Origin: Rhodospirillales bacterium
Lineage (GTDB): Bacteria > Pseudomonadota > Alphaproteobacteria > Acetobacterales > Acetobacteraceae
DNA length: 62,673 bases
Assembly (NCBI GenBank): GCA_018971565.1
Contig: JAGXAO010000003.1
Span: forward strand, 1-62,673
Direction: 5' to 3'
Below, in pieces: positions 1-8,187 of this stretch. Positions within the stretch are counted from its first letter, which is position 1, and each line of letters opens with the position of its first letter. Both the position numbers and the translations under genes were made by a program. The notes below the pieces were generated by a model. The model saw only the letters and a list, made by a program, of their open reading frames with translations, was not told the DNA's origin and did no database searches.

Positions 1-916
1 GGTCGATGCCGCAATTGGCGAGCACGTTGGGGTGCACCATGCCGGAGCCGCCGATTTCCAGCCAGTCCGACCCGCCGCCGAGTTCGCCGGTCTTGCGGTT
101 CCAGCCGATATCGACCTCCATTGAGGGTTCGGTGAAGGGGAAGTAGCTGGAACGCAGCCGCACCGGCAGTTCCGGGATGCCGAAATAGGCGCGCAGGAAG
201 TCGATAAGGCAGCCTTTCAGGTGGCCGAGCGTGATGCCTTCCCCTATCACCAGCCCTTCGCACTGATGGAACATGGGGGAATGGGTGGCGTCATAGTCCG
301 CGCGGAAGGTGCGGCCGGGTACAATGATGCGGATGGAGCCGGGGGAAGTGCCCAGCCCTTCGGTCTTCGCCCATTCCAGCATGGTGCGGATCTGCACCGG
401 GGAGGTATGGGTGCGCAGCACCTGGCCGCCTTTTAGGTAGAATGTGTCCATCATCGCCCGGGCGGGGTGATGAGACGGGATGTTGAGGGCGGTGAAATTG
501 TTCCAGTCGTTCTCGATATCCGGCCCCTCGGCAATGGTGAAGCCCATGGTGGCGAAGATGGCGGCCAGCTCCTCCTGCGTGCGGGAGAGTGGATGGATGG
601 CGCCGGATGAATCGGGGCGGGGGGGCTGAGTGACATCGATGCGCTCGGCGATGAGCCGCTGCTCCAAAGCCTGCGAATCCAGTACGGCACGCCGTGCTGA
701 AAGAGCATCGGCGATCTGCGTTTTTGCGTGGTTGATCTCGGCGCCGGCGGCTTTGCGGGCTTCGGCGTCCATTCCGCCCAGCGATTTTAACAACAACGTC
801 ACATCGCCATTTTTGCCGAGCAGGGAGACCCGCAGTTCCTCCAGCGAAGCCGCATCGGCAGCCGCGATGGCGCGCAGTGCTGTCTCCACCAAGTCCTTCA
901 AATGATTGCTCTGCAT
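1..916 (-). CDS. pheS: Phenylalanyl-tRNA synthetase alpha subunit, 3' end cut by window edge
   Basis: Catalytic alpha subunit of the cytoplasmic alpha2beta2 PheRS, which charges tRNA-Phe. The reading frame opens at an ATG at 916 (MQSNHLKDLVETALRAI) and runs without a stop to the window edge, about 305 codons. An N-terminal coiled-coil region is followed by the class II catalytic core: a TFYLKGGQVLRTHTSPVQIR stretch, a QCEGLVIGEG segment, and near the edge a motif of the form GGSDWLEIGGSGMVHPNVL, typical of PheS. The C-terminus is missing only because the window ends; pheT would be expected just beyond. It is divergent from pal. The family is certain. Confidence 0.96.
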   Translation of the reverse strand, partial: MQSNHLKDLVETALRAIAAADAASLEELRVSLLGKNGDVTLLLKSLGGMDAEARKAAGAEINHAKTQIADALSARRAVLDSQALEQRLIAERIDVTQPPRPDSSGAIHPLSRTQEELAAIFATMGFTIAEGPDIENDWNNFTALNIPSHHPARAMMDTFYLKGGQVLRTHTSPVQIRTMLEWAKTEGLGTSPGSIRIIVPGRTFRADYDATHSPMFHQCEGLVIGEGITLGHLKGCLIDFLRAYFGIPELPVRLRSSYFPFTEPSMEVDIGWNRKTGELGGGSDWLEIGGSGMVHPNVLANCGID

Positions 917-1226
917 CTTGAATTCGCCTCTGACTTACGGGGCAGGGCAGACCGCGCGCGGCGGAAAATGTCAAGCCAGGGGCGGTTTATGCGGTTCGAT
1001 TCGTTGAAAATCATGTTTTTCAAAGGTGTTACAAATAATCAACAGAAGTGAAGAAAATCGTCGGGGGTGTAGAAACCGTCGATAGATGAACAATTTAGCT
1101 TAACGTAGCGCTTGACCCTTCCCATCTGGGGAGAGTACAGCCGCAGGGTCTGTGTAATCATCGTGGTTACGCAACCAAATGGCTAAATTCTGCTCACTTA
1201 CATTCGGACAGGGATCGGTTCCTACC
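917..1226. other. pheS/pal divergent intergenic region
   Basis: This 310-base spacer holds the control regions of two divergent genes. I see no gene in it. On the + strand TTGACC (1112-1117) and TACAGC (1136-1141), 18 bases apart, could be a sigma-70-type promoter for pal, but the -10 is poor. A second weak candidate is TTGAAA at 1004-1009. An in-frame ATG at 1179 would extend Pal, but the lipoprotein signal shows the real start is at 1227. A GATTC methylation-type site lies near 998. No tRNA or clear hairpin terminator was found. Confidence 0.4.
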
Positions 1227-1727
1227 ATGAAAATCAAAGCACTGGGCGCTTTCGCCGGCCTTGCCCTGCTGGCAGCTTGCTCCTCCAACCCCGCCAGCAC
1301 CGCTTCCAACACTGGAACCGGCGCTGAGGCTTCGACCGGCCCTGCTCCGGGTTCCGAACAGGACCTGGTTGCCAATGTTGGGGATCGCGTATTCTTCGCT
1401 TTTAATCAATCCAGCCTGTCCAGCGACTCTGACGCGACCCTGGGCAAGCAGGCCGCCTGGCTTGCCAAGTACCCCTCCGTTAACGTGATGATCGCCGGTA
1501 ACGCCGACGAGCGCGGCACCGAGACCTACAACTTGGCCCTCGGCCAGCGCCGCGCCAACGCCGCGCGCGATTATCTGGTTGCGCAGGGCCTGGCCGCTTC
1601 GCGCGTTCAGACGATCTCCTACGGCAAGGATTGCCCGGTTGCGGCTGGCAATGACGAGTCTGCCTATGCGCAGAACCGCAACGCGATCACTTCTGTGCAG
1701 GGTTACAACCCGCAGAACTGCAAGTAA
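1227..1727 (+). CDS. pal: Peptidoglycan-associated lipoprotein Pal
   Basis: Outer-membrane lipoprotein of the Tol-Pal system; it binds meso-DAP peptidoglycan and helps constrict the outer membrane at division. The 166-residue product starts at ATG 1227, not at the upstream in-frame ATG, because a lipoprotein signal MKIKALGAFAGLALLAAC begins there, with the lipidated Cys at residue 18. A low-complexity Ala/Ser/Thr linker is followed by an OmpA-like domain with GNADERGTETYNLALGQRRA and RVQTISYGKD. tolQ, tolR, tolA and tolB are not in the window. A strong terminator follows, so pal is separated from cpoB unless read-through occurs. Confidence 0.96.
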   Translation: MKIKALGAFAGLALLAACSSNPASTASNTGTGAEASTGPAPGSEQDLVANVGDRVFFAFNQSSLSSDSDATLGKQAAWLAKYPSVNVMIAGNADERGTETYNLALGQRRANAARDYLVAQGLAASRVQTISYGKDCPVAAGNDESAYAQNRNAITSVQGYNPQNCK

Positions 1728-1766
1728 TCAGTTAACTTTCCGGCTTTGATGCCGGTGAGTAAAGCA

Positions 1767-1800
1767 AACCGGCGGTCCGCAAGGCCGCCGGTTTTGTTTT
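1767..1800 (+). terminator. Intrinsic terminator after pal
   Basis: A 9-bp GC-rich stem (CCGGCGGTC 1769-1777 with GGCCGCCGG 1783-1791, one G-U pair, loop CGCAA) is followed by TTTTGTTTT. It lies 40 bases after the pal stop and 55 bases before cpoB, so it should end most pal transcripts or lower expression of the genes downstream. Confidence 0.85.
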
Positions 1801-1854
1801 GTGCGCCGTTGCACTTATATTTGTTTGCATCAAAAGGCTCAGACTGGAGTTTAA

Positions 1855-2697
1855 ATGCGCTACAGAGTTCCGTTCCTTGTCGCTACGCTGCTCATGCCGC
1901 TTGGCGCTTATGCTCAGCCGCTGATCCAAAGCCAGGAAGGCATCGCCCTGCAGAACGAAATTTTGCAGCTGCAACAGCAAATTCAGCAGCTCCAGACCCA
2001 GGGGGGTAATGGTGCATCATCTCTGGGGGGAAGTGCTCCGCCTCCTTCCAGTGGTGGGGCGGCGAACTCGCTGGTTCCTACATTACTGACGCAAGTGCAG
2101 CAGTTGCAGGCCCAGGTGCAGAGCTTGAACGGGCAGGTTTCGGATCTCCAACATCAGGTCCAGACCCAGCATGACCAAACTGAGAAAGAGTTGAGCGATC
2201 TGAAGTTTCAAATGAGCAACGGCGCCGCCGGAGGGCAGGCTGCTGCCGGGGCGCCGCAGGCTGGGGCCGCACCCTCCCTAGCGCCCACGCCCCCACCCGC
2301 CATGGTGCCAACCGACCCGAAAGCGGCGTTGCAGGCCGCCATCGATGCTTACGGAAAGCATGATTACGCCACCGCGCAAAAATTAGCCCAGGGAATCGTT
2401 GCTGGCCATAAATCAGCGCCTCAGGCTTATCGGGCGCAGTATTTGGAGGCGCAGAGCTTTACGGCTCAGGGCGACCCGCAGAGTGCCGCGGTGGCGTACT
2501 ATAACACCTATAACATGAATAAGAATGGCACTTACGCGCCGCGCTCCATGCTGGGGCTGGCTTCGTCGCTTGCCGCGATCCATCAGGATCAGGAAGCCTG
2601 TGAAACGCTGGCCTCGCTCAACAGCCAGTTCACTTCGCCCTCGCCGGGGATGAAGACCGAGATCGATGCGGTGTCTACACGCGCACATTGTCAGTAG
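1855..2697 (+). CDS. cpoB: Cell division coordinator CpoB / YbgF-like periplasmic protein
   Basis: Periplasmic partner of Tol-Pal that in E. coli links outer-membrane constriction to septal peptidoglycan synthesis by PBP1B. The 280-residue product has a signal peptide (about 1-20, ending AYA), a Gln-rich coiled coil (about 28-50), a Gly/Ser/Pro linker, a second coiled-coil stretch (about 75-125), an Ala/Pro linker, and a TPR-like C-terminal half starting near DPKAALQAAIDAYGKHDY. This is the order known for YbgF. A TGGAG Shine-Dalgarno sits about 8 bases before the ATG. It lies between pal and tilS, with 10 bases of overlap with tilS. Confidence 0.92.
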   Translation: MRYRVPFLVATLLMPLGAYAQPLIQSQEGIALQNEILQLQQQIQQLQTQGGNGASSLGGSAPPPSSGGAANSLVPTLLTQVQQLQAQVQSLNGQVSDLQHQVQTQHDQTEKELSDLKFQMSNGAAGGQAAAGAPQAGAAPSLAPTPPPAMVPTDPKAALQAAIDAYGKHDYATAQKLAQGIVAGHKSAPQAYRAQYLEAQSFTAQGDPQSAAVAYYNTYNMNKNGTYAPRSMLGLASSLAAIHQDQEACETLASLNSQFTSPSPGMKTEIDAVSTRAHCQ

Positions 2698-3839
2698 CTG
2701 ATGCCTTTGCAGCGGCAATGGAGCGGCTGCTGCCGGCCGGGCTGGCGCCGCGTTTAGCCGTTGCTGTTTCCGGCGGCGCGGACAGTACCGCCCTCGCATT
2801 ACTGACCCAGGATTATTGCCGGTGCTGGGGTGGCGCGATGGTGGCGTTGATTGCGGACCACGGACTACGGGAGGAGGCGGCGGGTGAAGCGAGACTGACT
2901 GCTGGCCGCTTGGCTGCGCGAGGTATCGAAAGCCATGTGCTTGCCTTGAATTTGCGCCCAGGCTCCGCGATGCAGGAGCGCGCCCGCCATGCCCGGCACG
3001 ATGCACTTGCCCAGATGGCGGCGGCAAAAGGGTTCCTGCACCTTGCCCTCGGCCACCACCAAGACGACCAGAAAGAAACCGTGGCAATGCGTGCCCGCCG
3101 TGGCCCTGGAGGTGCGGAAGGCATGGCGGGTTGGAGTGCCCGTAATGAGGTGGTGCTGATCCGCCCGCTGTTGGGTATTCGTTCGGCCGTATTGAGGGAT
3201 TATCTGCGCGAAGTAGGGATGGAATGGGTGGAAGACCCCTCCAATCAATCAATGAATTTCGAGCGGGTGAGGATTCGCCAGGCAAGCGAGGGTATGCCGC
3301 CTGCGGATGCCGCCGGGCGCGTGGCGCAGGAACTGGAAGCTGCGGATTTTTTGGCTCGGCGCGCACGGCTCTACCCTGAAGGCTACGCGGTACTTGATGC
3401 TACCTCAGCGCCGCCTGCTGCATTAAGCGTGTTGATAAGAACAATTGGCGGACAAGCTTATGCCCCCCGGCGCGAGGCAGTTTTGCGCATGGCCGCTTGC
3501 CTGAGTGCGGCGACGCTGGGTGGCGTGCGTGTTGCGCCGGCTGGCAGGCTGGGGTCCGGCTGGTTGCTGGCGCGGGAGCCAGCAGCTTGCGCTCCACCTG
3601 TTCCAGCGGCCAGCCATGCGTTTTGGGACGGGCGCTTCGTTCTTATGGAGCCGCAGGGCATGGCGAGCTTTGGCGCGCTCGGCCGGGATGCGGCGGCGTT
3701 TCGTGGATTTGGCGGTTTGCCCAGCCTTGTGCTGCGCGGCCTTCCGGCGTTACGCGATGTGTCCGGGAATATAATATTTCCTGCGCCAGTTATTTTCCGC
3801 CCGCCGATACCCGCCACGGCACGGCCTTTTCAGGCCTAA
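2688..3839 (+). CDS. tilS: tRNA(Ile)-lysidine synthetase TilS
   Basis: ATP-dependent enzyme that converts C34 of the CAU-anticodon tRNA-Ile to lysidine, so the tRNA reads AUA. The N-type PP-loop SGGADST lies at residues 28-34, with LGHHQDDQKET and DPSNQSMNFERVRIR further on, all expected for TilS. At 383 residues it is somewhat short because the C-terminal domain is reduced. The start used is a TTG inside the 3' end of cpoB (10-base overlap); an ATG 30 bases later (2718) would still keep the PP-loop and cannot be excluded. Translation is probably coupled to cpoB. Confidence 0.92.
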   Translation: MSVADAFAAAMERLLPAGLAPRLAVAVSGGADSTALALLTQDYCRCWGGAMVALIADHGLREEAAGEARLTAGRLAARGIESHVLALNLRPGSAMQERARHARHDALAQMAAAKGFLHLALGHHQDDQKETVAMRARRGPGGAEGMAGWSARNEVVLIRPLLGIRSAVLRDYLREVGMEWVEDPSNQSMNFERVRIRQASEGMPPADAAGRVAQELEAADFLARRARLYPEGYAVLDATSAPPAALSVLIRTIGGQAYAPRREAVLRMAACLSAATLGGVRVAPAGRLGSGWLLAREPAACAPPVPAASHAFWDGRFVLMEPQGMASFGALGRDAAAFRGFGGLPSLVLRGLPALRDVSGNIIFPAPVIFRPPIPATARPFQA

Positions 3840-3912
3840 CCTGACTTACGATTTATTTGTGCTGGGCTAGGAATTCTGCGCAATATGCCCAAGTGAGCTC
3901 AAGGAGAACCTC

Positions 3913-3969
3913 GTGCCTCAAAGAGGGCGGGGGGACCTGTTGAAAGAATTGGAAAGTCTAGATGAATAA
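3913..3969 (+). CDS. Possible 18-residue leader ORF overlapping the ftsH start
   Basis: A GTG at 3913 is preceded at an ideal 6-base distance by AAGGAG (3901-3906), the best ribosome-binding site in this region. It opens a frame encoding [18 protein letters not shown] and then TAA. The stop overlaps the ftsH ATG (3962), which is in a different frame, so the ORF could couple or tune ftsH translation. No protein family is recognisable. This is a reading of the sequence; translation is not shown. Confidence 0.35.
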   Translation: MPQRGRGDLLKELESLDE

Positions 3970-5878
3970 TCTGGGTCGAAATATTGCACTGTGGGTTGTC
4001 GTGGCTTTGTTTCTGGTTGTGCTGTTTAACGTGCTTCAGCCATCCAGCACACAAAACGACTCATCCGAAATTGCCTATTCCAGCTTCCTTGACGAGGTTA
4101 AAAACAACCAAATTCAAAGTGTTGTTATCACTGGTAACGACATTACCGGCAGCACCAAGGATGGAAAAAGCTTTGAGACCTATGCGCCGTCTGATCCGTC
4201 TTTGGTGTCTAAGTTAACCAACGCCGGAGTAAACGTGACTGCGAAGCCGGAAGGGGACACCATGAACCCGCTGCTGCGGGCGCTGCTTAACTGGGCGCCG
4301 ATGCTGCTGATATTGGGTGTGTGGATTTTCTTCATGCGCCAGATGCAGGGCGGGGGCGGGCGGGCCATGGGTTTTGGCAAGTCGCGCGCCAGGCTGCTGA
4401 CGGAAAAGCAGGGCCGGGTGACGTTTGAGGACGTGGCCGGGATCGACGAAGCCAAGGGCGAATTGCAAGAGATTGTGGAATTTCTGCGCGACCCGCAGAA
4501 ATTCCAGCGCCTGGGTGGTAAAATTCCGAAAGGGTGCTTGCTGGTGGGGCCGCCCGGCACGGGCAAGACGCTGCTGGCCCGCGCTATCGCGGGTGAGGCG
4601 AATGTGCCGTTCTTCACCATCTCGGGCTCTGATTTCGTGGAGATGTTCGTTGGCGTGGGTGCGTCCCGCGTGCGGGACATGTTCGAACAGGGCAAGAAGA
4701 ACGCGCCGTGCATCATCTTCATCGATGAGATCGACGCTGTAGGCCGCCACCGTGGTGCTGGTCTCGGTGGTGGTAACGATGAACGCGAGCAGACCCTGAA
4801 CCAGATGCTGGTGGAGATGGACGGGTTTGAGTCCAATGAAGGCGTGATTTTGATCGCCGCCACCAACCGGCCGGACGTGCTGGACCCGGCGCTGCTGCGC
4901 CCGGGCCGGTTCGACCGCCAGGTTGTGGTGCCGAACCCGGATGTGACCGGCCGCGAGAAGATTCTGAAAGTGCATATGCGCAAGGTGCCTCTGGCTTCGG
5001 ATGTAGACGCCAAGACCATCGCGCGTGGCACGCCGGGCTTCTCGGGCGCTGATCTCGCCAATCTGGTGAACGAGGCCGCGTTGCTTGCTGCGCGCATTGG
5101 CAAGCGCGTGGTCGCCATGGCGGAGTTCGAGCACGCCAAGGACAAGGTGATGATGGGGGCTGAACGCCGCTCGCTTGTCATGTCCGACGATGAGAAGAAG
5201 ATGACCGCCTATCATGAAGGTGGGCACGCAATCTGCTCGATTACCCTGCCGGAATGCGACCCCGTGCATAAGGCGACCATCATTCCGCGCGGCCGGGCGC
5301 TGGGTATGGTGATGAGCCTGCCGGAGGGCGACCGCTATTCCATGAGCAAGCTGAAGTTATTGCAGCAGCTAACCATGGCCATGGGCGGGCGTGCGGCGGA
5401 GGAATTGGTGTTTGGGCCGGATAAGGTTTCCAACGGTGCGTCCGGCGACATCAAGATGGCGACCGATACGACAAGGCGCATGGTCTCGGAATGGGGCATG
5501 TCCGAGAAGCTCGGCATGGTCTCTTATGTTGATAACGGGCAGGAGGTGTTTCTCGGCCATTCCATGGGTGGTGCGAAGAATGTTTCCGAGGCGACGGCGC
5601 GGGAGATTGATGACGAGGTGCGGCGGATCATCGACCATGCTTATGCCGAGGCGAAGCGTATCCTGACGGAGCGGCGCGAGGATCTGGAGCGTCTGGCCCA
5701 GGGGCTGCTGGAATATGAAACCCTTTCCGGTGACGAAATCCAGATGGTGCTGCGCGGCGAGAAGATCGTTCGCAAGGTGGTGGATGAGCCAATGCCGGAT
5801 AATAACAACCGCCGCGGCTCGGTGCCGACAGCGGCACCGAAGCCGGAAGCGTCCGGCCTGGGGCAGGTTCCGGCTTAA
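3962..5878 (+). CDS. ftsH: ATP-dependent zinc metalloprotease FtsH
   Basis: Hexameric inner-membrane AAA+ protease that degrades misassembled membrane proteins and short-lived regulators (LpxC and sigma-32 in E. coli). The 638 residues show a TM segment (about 8-25), a periplasmic domain, a second TM (about 105-124), Walker A GPPGTGKT (196-203), Walker B IIFIDEID (251-258), the SRH around RPGRFDRQ, the zinc motif HEGGH (418-422) and a third ligand Asp near 496. The middle of HExxH is GG instead of the commoner AG; this does not touch a catalytic residue. The lpxC gene, a likely substrate, is also in the window. The weak GGAAAG site contrasts with the strong site of the leader ORF upstream. 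Confidence 0.98.
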   Translation: MNNLGRNIALWVVVALFLVVLFNVLQPSSTQNDSSEIAYSSFLDEVKNNQIQSVVITGNDITGSTKDGKSFETYAPSDPSLVSKLTNAGVNVTAKPEGDTMNPLLRALLNWAPMLLILGVWIFFMRQMQGGGGRAMGFGKSRARLLTEKQGRVTFEDVAGIDEAKGELQEIVEFLRDPQKFQRLGGKIPKGCLLVGPPGTGKTLLARAIAGEANVPFFTISGSDFVEMFVGVGASRVRDMFEQGKKNAPCIIFIDEIDAVGRHRGAGLGGGNDEREQTLNQMLVEMDGFESNEGVILIAATNRPDVLDPALLRPGRFDRQVVVPNPDVTGREKILKVHMRKVPLASDVDAKTIARGTPGFSGADLANLVNEAALLAARIGKRVVAMAEFEHAKDKVMMGAERRSLVMSDDEKKMTAYHEGGHAICSITLPECDPVHKATIIPRGRALGMVMSLPEGDRYSMSKLKLLQQLTMAMGGRAAEELVFGPDKVSNGASGDIKMATDTTRRMVSEWGMSEKLGMVSYVDNGQEVFLGHSMGGAKNVSEATAREIDDEVRRIIDHAYAEAKRILTERREDLERLAQGLLEYETLSGDEIQMVLRGEKIVRKVVDEPMPDNNNRRGSVPTAAPKPEASGLGQVPA

Positions 5879-5900
5879 GGGTTAAACACTGAGTTTCGCA

Positions 5901-5926
5901 AAAAGGGGGCGCAAGCCCCCTTTTTT
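5901..5926 (+). terminator. Intrinsic terminator after ftsH
   Basis: GGGGGC (5905-5910), loop GCAA, GCCCCC (5915-5920), then six T. Four A on the 5' side can pair with the T run, so it may also act for leftward transcription. It lies 22 bases after the ftsH stop. Confidence 0.93.
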
Positions 5927-5969
5927 ATTGGCACGCCACACGCCGGAGAGCGACGCGGGAACGTTTGTG

Positions 5970-6383
5970 TCAGTCGGCCAGCTTCCAATCCCCCGCCGGG
6001 TTGCGGCAAAGATTGAGTAGATAATGATGGCCGCCCGTGCCGGTTTTGGCGCTGAACAGGGTGCTCACCTCGCGGCAGGGCATATCGTGTTTCTCGTACA
6101 CGCTTTTGATCGTCAGCTTGCCAGAGGCACCGCTGGGGCCTTGCCAGGACTGGCTTTGCCCCGGCGCCGCGGGAACCTCGTTAAGCAGGGATTGTGCCGC
6201 GGTTTGGAAGGCGTTCCAGTCCGGTTGAGTAAGGGTGCTCGGTAGTGCCTTGTAGCCCTGCAGGAGAACCGAGGCATTCGCCGGTGCGCCCAGCGCGGCC
6301 AGCAAGGCAAGACTGGTAAACAGCCTGTTTCCCCCGCCGCGATGCTTGCCGGAAAACAAACGCCTTTTTTGCGTTGCGCGCAT
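5970..6383 (-). CDS. Secreted protein with 17-kDa surface-antigen-like C-terminal domain
   Basis: About 137 residues. A basic N-terminus and hydrophobic stretch (LFTSLALLAALGAPANA) look like a signal peptide. The C-terminal half has the layout of the RT0821/17-kDa antigen type domain: a W, a segment with PCRE, then NLCRNPAGDWKL near the end. The two Cys in CRE and LCR could form a disulfide. The start is uncertain: an ATG at 6410 gives nine more residues, while the ATG at 6383 has a better-placed GGTGG. It is convergent with ftsH. The family assignment is by motif memory and the function is unknown. Confidence 0.6.
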   Translation of the reverse strand: MRATQKRRLFSGKHRGGGNRLFTSLALLAALGAPANASVLLQGYKALPSTLTQPDWNAFQTAAQSLLNEVPAAPGQSQSWQGPSGASGKLTIKSVYEKHDMPCREVSTLFSAKTGTGGHHYLLNLCRNPAGDWKLAD

Positions 6384-6474
6384 GCTGAAGCCACCCATGT
6401 AAAAATTCATCGGCCTGGTTGAAGCAGCCAGTATGGGCCGAGGCTAATCGATAATATGCCGGATTGAAAGGCGC

Positions 6475-7251
6475 TTACACCGGAAACTGGCCTTCTCGTA
6501 CTTCGCGCACATACTCGGCCAGGGCCTTGGTAATGAGGCCGGCGCCATCCAGATATTTTTTGGCGAAGGAGGGTGCGCTGCCTGGGTTGAGTCCCAGCAC
6601 ATCGTGAAGCACCAGCACCTGCGCATTGGTTCCTGGCCCGGCACCGATGCCGATGGTGGGAATGGGCACTTTCGCGGTGATTTCCGCTGCGAGTGCCGAG
6701 GGAATAGCCTCCATAAGCAACAGCCTTGCTCCGGCATCGGCAAGGGCGAGGGCATCCTCGAGCAATTGTGCCGCGGCCTCCGGCGTTTTACCTTGGCGCT
6801 TGAAGCCACCGATCTGGCGTATGTGCTGGGGTGTGAGCCCGATATGGGCGCAGACCGGCACGGCGCGGCGGGAGAGAAAGGCGATTGTTTCCACCATTGT
6901 GGCGCCACCCTCTAGCTTCACGATCTGCGCACCGGCTTTTAACAGCCTGGCGCAGGCAGTGAAAGCTTGCACAGGACTTTCCTCGAAACTGCCAAAGGGC
7001 AGATCTGCCATCACCAGCGGCTTGGTAACGGCTTTGGCAACAATGGCGGTATGGTATTCCATCTGTTCCAGGCTGACGCGCAGCGTATCAACCTCCCCAC
7101 CTACGACCATACCGAGAGAGTCGCCGACTAATAGCGCGTCTATGCCTGCGGCTTCGGCGAGGCGCGCGGCGGTTATGTCGTAGGCGGTGACCATAGCCAA
7201 TTTCCGGCCTTCCTGCTTTGCCTTATCCCATGCGCCTAGCGTTCTGCTCAT
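6475..7251 (-). CDS. panB: 3-methyl-2-oxobutanoate hydroxymethyltransferase
   Basis: Cytosolic Mg-dependent enzyme that transfers a hydroxymethyl group from 5,10-methylene-THF to alpha-ketoisovalerate, the first step of pantothenate and CoA synthesis. 258 residues, the usual length. Visible motifs: MVTAYDITAARLAEAAGID, LVGDSLGMVVGG (metal-binding region), YHTAIVAKAV, VKLEGG, HIGLTPQ and the GIGAGPGTNAQVLVLHDVLG substrate loop. It is first in line after pncC (2-base gap), so it is likely cotranscribed with slt-pgpA-pncC. Confidence 0.97.
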   Translation of the reverse strand: MSRTLGAWDKAKQEGRKLAMVTAYDITAARLAEAAGIDALLVGDSLGMVVGGEVDTLRVSLEQMEYHTAIVAKAVTKPLVMADLPFGSFEESPVQAFTACARLLKAGAQIVKLEGGATMVETIAFLSRRAVPVCAHIGLTPQHIRQIGGFKRQGKTPEAAAQLLEDALALADAGARLLLMEAIPSALAAEITAKVPIPTIGIGAGPGTNAQVLVLHDVLGLNPGSAPSFAKKYLDGAGLITKALAEYVREVREGQFPV

Positions 7252-7252
7252 C

Positions 7253-7729
7253 TCAGTCTCCGTTTATTGTGGCCGCGCGGGCGGCTAAGGTCAGGGCAAA
7301 AGCCACCGCTTGGGCGCGGATTTCGTCCCGGTTGCCGGTGAAAAACTGGTGCTCGGCAAAACTGCTTTCAGCGGTGGCCAGGCCGAACCAGACGGTGCCG
7401 ACCGGTTTTTCCGCACTACCGCCATCCGGCCCTGCAATGCCGGTGACCGAGACGGCGGCGTGGGTGCCTGCGCGCGCGCGCGCGCCTTCCGCCATGGCCT
7501 GAGCCACCTGGGCTGAGACAGCGCCATGAGTGGCGAGCATTGCTTCAGGCACACCGAGCATCTGGGTTTTTGCCTTGTTGGCGTAAGTTACGAAGCCGTG
7601 AGTGAACACAGCTGAAGCGCCGGAAATGGCAGTGATGGCACCGGCGACCAGGCCGCCCGTGCAGCTTTCCGCGGTGGCCAGGGCTATGCCTTTGGTTTTA
7701 TAAAGATCGATCAGTGTGGCGGCGTTCAT
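7253..7729 (-). CDS. pncC: Nicotinamide-nucleotide amidase (CinA C-terminal domain protein)
   Basis: Deamidates NMN to NaMN in the pyridine nucleotide salvage cycle. The 158-residue product is the stand-alone CinA C-terminal domain: ATAESCTGGLVAGAIT near residue 18 with the nucleophile Ser, SVTGIAGPDGGSAEKPVGTVWFG in the middle, and FTGNRDEIRAQAV near the end. It overlaps pgpA by 4 bases and precedes panB by 2, so it sits within one operon. The common annotation 'CinA family protein' would also fit. Confidence 0.93.
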   Translation of the reverse strand: MNAATLIDLYKTKGIALATAESCTGGLVAGAITAISGASAVFTHGFVTYANKAKTQMLGVPEAMLATHGAVSAQVAQAMAEGARARAGTHAAVSVTGIAGPDGGSAEKPVGTVWFGLATAESSFAEHQFFTGNRDEIRAQAVAFALTLAARAATINGD

Positions 7730-8187
7730 AGGGGTAACACCCTTTGAAGGATAAGCAGGACTGCCAAAGCGATGAGCCCGGCGATGATATCGTCACCCAT
7801 GATGCCGAATTCATCCTTTTGCCGGTCGGCCCAGCTTACCGGCCATGGTTTCCAGATGTCGAACAGCCGGAACAGCACGAAAGCCAGCAACGCCCCCGGG
7901 AGGTTGAAACCGCGTAACGCCAGGAGCGGGATCATCTGCCCGGCGATTTCGTCGATGACGATCCAGCCGGGGTCGATTTTCGCCTCGGGCAGTTGACGAA
8001 TGGCATAGATACCGAGTGCGATGGCCAAAATAATGCCGGTCAGCAGCGCCAGATGGCCAACCGCCAGTAACAGAGAGCCGATGGCAAGGCCAACCAGCGC
8101 ACCAAATGTACCCGGCGCTTTTGGGGCCCAGCCCGAGCCGAAGCCCGCCGCGATGAAGCGCCAGGCGGTTATGGCTGTTGCAGCCAT
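7726..8187 (-). CDS. pgpA: Phosphatidylglycerophosphatase A
   Basis: Inner-membrane phosphatase that turns phosphatidylglycerophosphate into phosphatidylglycerol. The start chosen is the ATG at 8187 (MAATAITAWRFIAAGFGSG), because PgpA proteins begin shortly before the conserved GxGxxPKAPGTFG; an upstream in-frame ATG at 8301 would lie wholly inside slt. Motifs: PKAPGTFGAL, WIVIDEIAGQMI, FRLFDIWKPWP and GIMGDDIIAGL, with several hydrophobic helices. It overlaps slt by 19 bases and pncC by 4. Confidence 0.93.
   Translation of the reverse strand: MAATAITAWRFIAAGFGSGWAPKAPGTFGALVGLAIGSLLLAVGHLALLTGIILAIALGIYAIRQLPEAKIDPGWIVIDEIAGQMIPLLALRGFNLPGALLAFVLFRLFDIWKPWPVSWADRQKDEFGIMGDDIIAGLIALAVLLILQRVLPL

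Noticed and set aside
291-974. A 227-codon leftward frame overlapping pheS
   Set aside because: The pheS frame itself is intact and conserved; this one is the neighbouring frame of the same strand.
2413-3366. A 317-codon leftward frame opposite tilS
   Set aside because: Basic, low-complexity translation with no family similarity; tilS on the other strand is clear.
4180-5269. Two long leftward open frames opposite ftsH (about 330-350 codons)
   Set aside because: They lie wholly antisense to a certain gene, have no ribosome sites or recognisable domains, and reflect the high G+C codon pattern of ftsH.
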